Below, in pieces: positions 14,152-16,473 of a stretch of 16,473 nt of DNA. This DNA is from CAZFVY01 sp964522665 (GTDB lineage: Bacteria; Verrucomicrobiota; Verrucomicrobiia; Limisphaerales; CAZFVY01), in the NCBI GenBank assembly GCA_964522665.1, contig CAZFVY010000141.1, forward strand, positions 1 to 16,473, read 5' to 3'. How positions within the stretch are numbered: position 1 is the first letter of the stretch; every line of letters begins with the position of its first letter. The position numbers and the translations under genes were made by a program. The notes below the pieces were generated by a model. That model made no database searches and was not told the DNA's origin. It was given only the letters and a program-made list of their open reading frames with translations.

Positions 14152-15789
14152 TTGGCGCGGATCGGCATTTTGATGGCGGCGGCAGGCCTCCTGGCCGTCA
14201 CGGCCCACGGTCAGGTTCCGAGTTTGCTGAATTACCAGGGGCGATTGGTCGTTCACGGGACCAGCTTTGATGGCTCCGGGCAATTCAAATTCGCCTTGGT
14301 CAACGCGGATGCGTCGAGCGTCTATTGGCGCAACGCGCCGGATGTCAATGCCGACGGCGAGCCTGATTCGGCGGTCGTCCTGACGGTGAGCAAAGGCATC
14401 TATTCCGTGGCCTTGGGGGATACGAACCTATCCAATATGGCGGCGTTGCCGAGCGCCGTATTTGCCAACCCGGCGGTGTTTCTGCGCGTCTGGTTTAACG
14501 ACGGTGTCACCGGCTCCCAGCGCCTGGCGCCCGATCAACGCATAACCGCCGTGGGCTACGCCATGATGGCGGCGAACGTCAGCGACGGCGCGATCACCCA
14601 AAGCAAGCTGGCGTCCGATCTCGCCGCCCAATTCAATTCGTTCACGACCGTCTCCGCCGATCCGCAGGACGCCGCGCTCGGCGGTCTCGGCTATCAGGCC
14701 TTCATGACGGTTGCGGCGCCCGCCTGGGTGAATGGCGCCACCACCGGCGCGCCCGGCGCCAGGTCCGGTCACTCGGCGGTCTGGAGCGGACAGGAGTTGC
14801 TCGTCTGGGGCGGCGATCCGGGAACAGGAATTCCCACGGCCTCCGGCGGGCGCTACCAGCCAGTCACCGATCAATGGCAGGCGCTTTCTCCGTTGAATGC
14901 TCCTTCCGCCCGGAGCGGGCACAGCGCCGTCTGGACCGGGTCGCAAATGATCATCTGGGGTGGCGGAGCGTCTGGCGGCTTCGCTACTGGCGGCGGGCTG
15001 TTTGATCCGGTGAGCGGGAATTGGTCCAGCGTTTCCACCGTGAACGCTCCCGCTGGCCGACAGGGTCAGGTGGCCGCGTGGAATGGGAGCAAGTTGATCG
15101 TCTGGGGCGGGCAGAACTCCACCGGCCTCTTGGCGGACGGCGGGTTGTTCGATCCGGTGGCCGGCCAATGGACCACTTTGACCGCCACCAGTCCGCCCGA
15201 GGCCAGGAGCGGCGCCACGGCGGTCTGGACCGGTAGTAGTTTTATGGTTTGGGGCGGCCAGGGTGCAGGCTCGGCTTTGAACACGGGCGCGCAATTGCTT
15301 TTCAACGCCGGCGCCCCGCAATCAGCGTGGCAATCCCTCGCTGCGTCTGGCGCCCCGTCTGCCCGCACGGGTCACACCGCGGTATGGACGGGGCAGAAAA
15401 TGATCGTTTGGGGCGGGAGTAATGGCGGCGTCTTCGCTGGCGACGGAGCGGCATACGATCCCGTCGCTCAAACGTGGTCGGGATTGTCCAGCACGAACGC
15501 CCCTTCGGCGCGCTCAGGCCACGATGCCGTCTGGACCGGAGCGGAGATGATCGTGTTCGGCGGCATGAATGCTTCCGGAGTTTTGGCCGACGGCGCGGCT
15601 TACAACCCCGTGACCGACAAGTGGCGGCCGCTCACCAACCCGGGCGCGCCCGTCGCGCGCAGCGCCGCGACCGCGGTCTGGTCGGGAACGGAGGTCTTGA
15701 TCTTCGGTGGCTTGGCGGGGAGCCAGCCGCTGGCCGCGCTGCAAAGGCTGAACCCGCAACCTGCCTGGTATTTGTATCGGAAGCCATGA
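14152..15789 (+). CDS. Secreted Kelch-repeat protein with YQGRL N-terminal module
   Basis: A predicted exported protein of 545 residues. From TTG 14152 the N-terminus has an Arg, a hydrophobic core and a cleavage site near AHG-QVPS, a standard signal peptide; ATG 14173 would leave only 13 residues without a positive charge, and TTG 13954 or GTG 14032 would add a long leader. Residues ~21-190 form a beta-rich module (LLNYQGRLVVHGTSFDGSGQFKFALV, through RLAPDQRITAVGYAMMAANV) that I associate with large secreted proteins of Verrucomicrobiota and that resembles tail-fibre-like modules. Residues ~200-535 carry seven Kelch-like repeats of about 48 residues, with a consensus of A-P-x-A-R-x-G-H-x-A-V-W-T-G, then hydrophobic-WGG, then a Y/F-D/N-P-V and Trp motif; the last lacks its final strand residues. 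They could fold as a seven-bladed propeller. Function is unknown, plausibly carbohydrate or protein binding at the surface. It overlaps the next gene by 4 bases. Confidence 0.8.
   Translation: MARIGILMAAAGLLAVTAHGQVPSLLNYQGRLVVHGTSFDGSGQFKFALVNADASSVYWRNAPDVNADGEPDSAVVLTVSKGIYSVALGDTNLSNMAALPSAVFANPAVFLRVWFNDGVTGSQRLAPDQRITAVGYAMMAANVSDGAITQSKLASDLAAQFNSFTTVSADPQDAALGGLGYQAFMTVAAPAWVNGATTGAPGARSGHSAVWSGQELLVWGGDPGTGIPTASGGRYQPVTDQWQALSPLNAPSARSGHSAVWTGSQMIIWGGGASGGFATGGGLFDPVSGNWSSVSTVNAPAGRQGQVAAWNGSKLIVWGGQNSTGLLADGGLFDPVAGQWTTLTATSPPEARSGATAVWTGSSFMVWGGQGAGSALNTGAQLLFNAGAPQSAWQSLAASGAPSARTGHTAVWTGQKMIVWGGSNGGVFAGDGAAYDPVAQTWSGLSSTNAPSARSGHDAVWTGAEMIVFGGMNASGVLADGAAYNPVTDKWRPLTNPGAPVARSAATAVWSGTEVLIFGGLAGSQPLAALQRLNPQPAWYLYRKP
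14749..15780 (+). repeat. Seven in-frame Kelch repeats
   Basis: Direct repeats with a period near 145-155 bases, each starting with a GC(G/T)CC... codon run for Ala-Pro-x-Ala-Arg, followed by GTCTGG for Val-Trp and a TGGGGCGG-type run for Trp-Gly-Gly. The fourth unit has an insertion of about four residues and the third has a degenerate start (AGRQGQVAAW). The high similarity at DNA level suggests recent duplication or recombination between units. Confidence 0.75.
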
Positions 15790-16473
15790 AAACGAATTCC
15801 TTGAATGCTTCATTGAGCGGTCGGAGCCTGGTTGGCGAGGTTGACTCGTCCACCCCGTCTCGCGGAAGCCGCAAACTTAAGATCGGTTTCTGTCTGCTGG
15901 CGCTCTGGCTCGGGTGCGCGCCCGCCGTGCGCGCCCAGTGGCTCACGCAAAGTTTTACCCTGACCGGCGGCTGGAACGCCATTTATACCCATGTCGATTC
16001 CTCCTACACCAATTTAAATGCTTTGGTAGGCGCCGATGCGAACAACCCGATTCAAGAGATCTGGATGTGGTCGGTGTCGCCGTCGGCGCAGCAATTCGTC
16101 AACAGCCCGCAACAGCCCACTACCAGCGCCAGCCAATGGGTCGTTTGGACTCGGACCAACGGAACTTCTTCGGCGCTCCAGACCTTGAGTGGGAACGTCG
16201 CCTGCCTGGTCCGCGTCAGCTCCGGGACGACGAGTTACACCTGGAATTTGAAAGGCGCCCCGGCGCCGCCAAAATATCAATGGACGTCCTCGGGCCTGAA
16301 TTTTATCGGGTTCCCGACGCCATCCGCCAGCGCGCCGACCTACGAGGCTTTCCTGGCCGCGGCGCCCACGTTGGCCCAGAGCGCGGAGATTTATCAATAT
16401 CCCGGCGGCGATCTCGGCGCGAACAACCCAGCCCGAATCTTCAACTTTCGGGGTACTCCGGTCGTCCGGGGTC
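15786..16473 (+). CDS. Secreted protein of unknown function, 3' end beyond the window
   Basis: An open frame from ATG 15786 to the window end (229 codons, no stop). The ATG overlaps the stop of the Kelch gene (ATGA), which indicates an operon with translational coupling. The first ~30 residues are polar and Ser-rich, then KLKIGFCLLALWLGCAPAVRAQ forms a signal peptide with likely cleavage after Ala-Arg-Ala; Cys44 is not in a clear lipobox. The mature part starts with WLTQSFTLTGGWNAIYTHVD and is rich in Ser, Thr, Asn, Gln and aromatic residues, with predicted beta character (QWVVWTRTNGTSSALQ, VACLVRVSSGTTSYTW). I do not recognise a named domain; I associate this kind of sequence with large extracellular proteins of Verrucomicrobiota. 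An alternative start further downstream at ATG 16066 would lose the signal and is unlikely. Confidence 0.75.
   Translation, partial: MKTNSLNASLSGRSLVGEVDSSTPSRGSRKLKIGFCLLALWLGCAPAVRAQWLTQSFTLTGGWNAIYTHVDSSYTNLNALVGADANNPIQEIWMWSVSPSAQQFVNSPQQPTTSASQWVVWTRTNGTSSALQTLSGNVACLVRVSSGTTSYTWNLKGAPAPPKYQWTSSGLNFIGFPTPSASAPTYEAFLAAAPTLAQSAEIYQYPGGDLGANNPARIFNFRGTPVVRG

Noticed and set aside
14428..15321. 297-codon reverse open frame opposite the Kelch gene
   Set aside because: Its repetitive Ala/Arg/Gly/Pro pattern only mirrors the Kelch repeats on the forward strand.
1..16473. tRNA, rRNA or transposase genes
   Set aside because: I saw no cloverleaf with a conserved T-loop, no rRNA-like conserved blocks and no transposase motif, although short or divergent RNA genes could be missed by eye.

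Overview
The window looks like chromosomal DNA of a soil- or sediment-type Verrucomicrobiota, probably near Pedosphaera/Limisphaerales. This is inferred from the GC-rich sequence, a very large two-component-propeller hybrid kinase with Y_Y_Y domain, a secreted Kelch protein with a 'YQGRL' N-terminal module that I associate with this phylum, frequent TTG/GTG starts with poor Shine-Dalgarno sequences, and GC-rich palindrome-containing intergenic DNA that resembles dispersed repeats. No search was run, so the taxonomy is an inference.

Left part (1-6402, all + strand): a DUF2959-type lipoprotein (313-954), phosphoglucomutase pgm (1059-2789), a C-terminally truncated MdtA-like RND efflux adaptor (2868-3713) and a DUF3417-type alpha-glucan phosphorylase glgP (3856-6402). 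Pgm and GlgP form a metabolic pair: GlgP releases glucose-1-phosphate from glycogen or another alpha-glucan and Pgm converts it to glucose-6-phosphate. The adaptor between them stops where its second half should continue, and no RND pump follows.

Middle (6403-13441): a 291-base convergent spacer with several short perfect palindromes, then two genes on the - strand. The upstream one encodes a ~1705-residue membrane hybrid histidine kinase with a 14-repeat periplasmic propeller. The downstream one encodes a sigma54-type response regulator (REC, AAA+) whose C-terminus is a winged-helix-like domain instead of the usual Fis helix-turn-helix. Together they look like a sensory operon.

Right part (13442-16473): a divergent ~700-base intergenic region with a plausible sigma70 promoter for the kinase, five tandem 11-bp repeats, a GC palindrome with a partial second copy, and a sigma54-like -24/-12 element pointing right. 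Then come a secreted seven-repeat Kelch-like protein (14152-15789) and a second secreted protein (15786 to the window end), overlapping by 4 bp. The most intriguing hypothesis is that the sigma54 regulator controls its own kinase operon and/or the divergent secreted-protein genes through the 11-bp repeat array.
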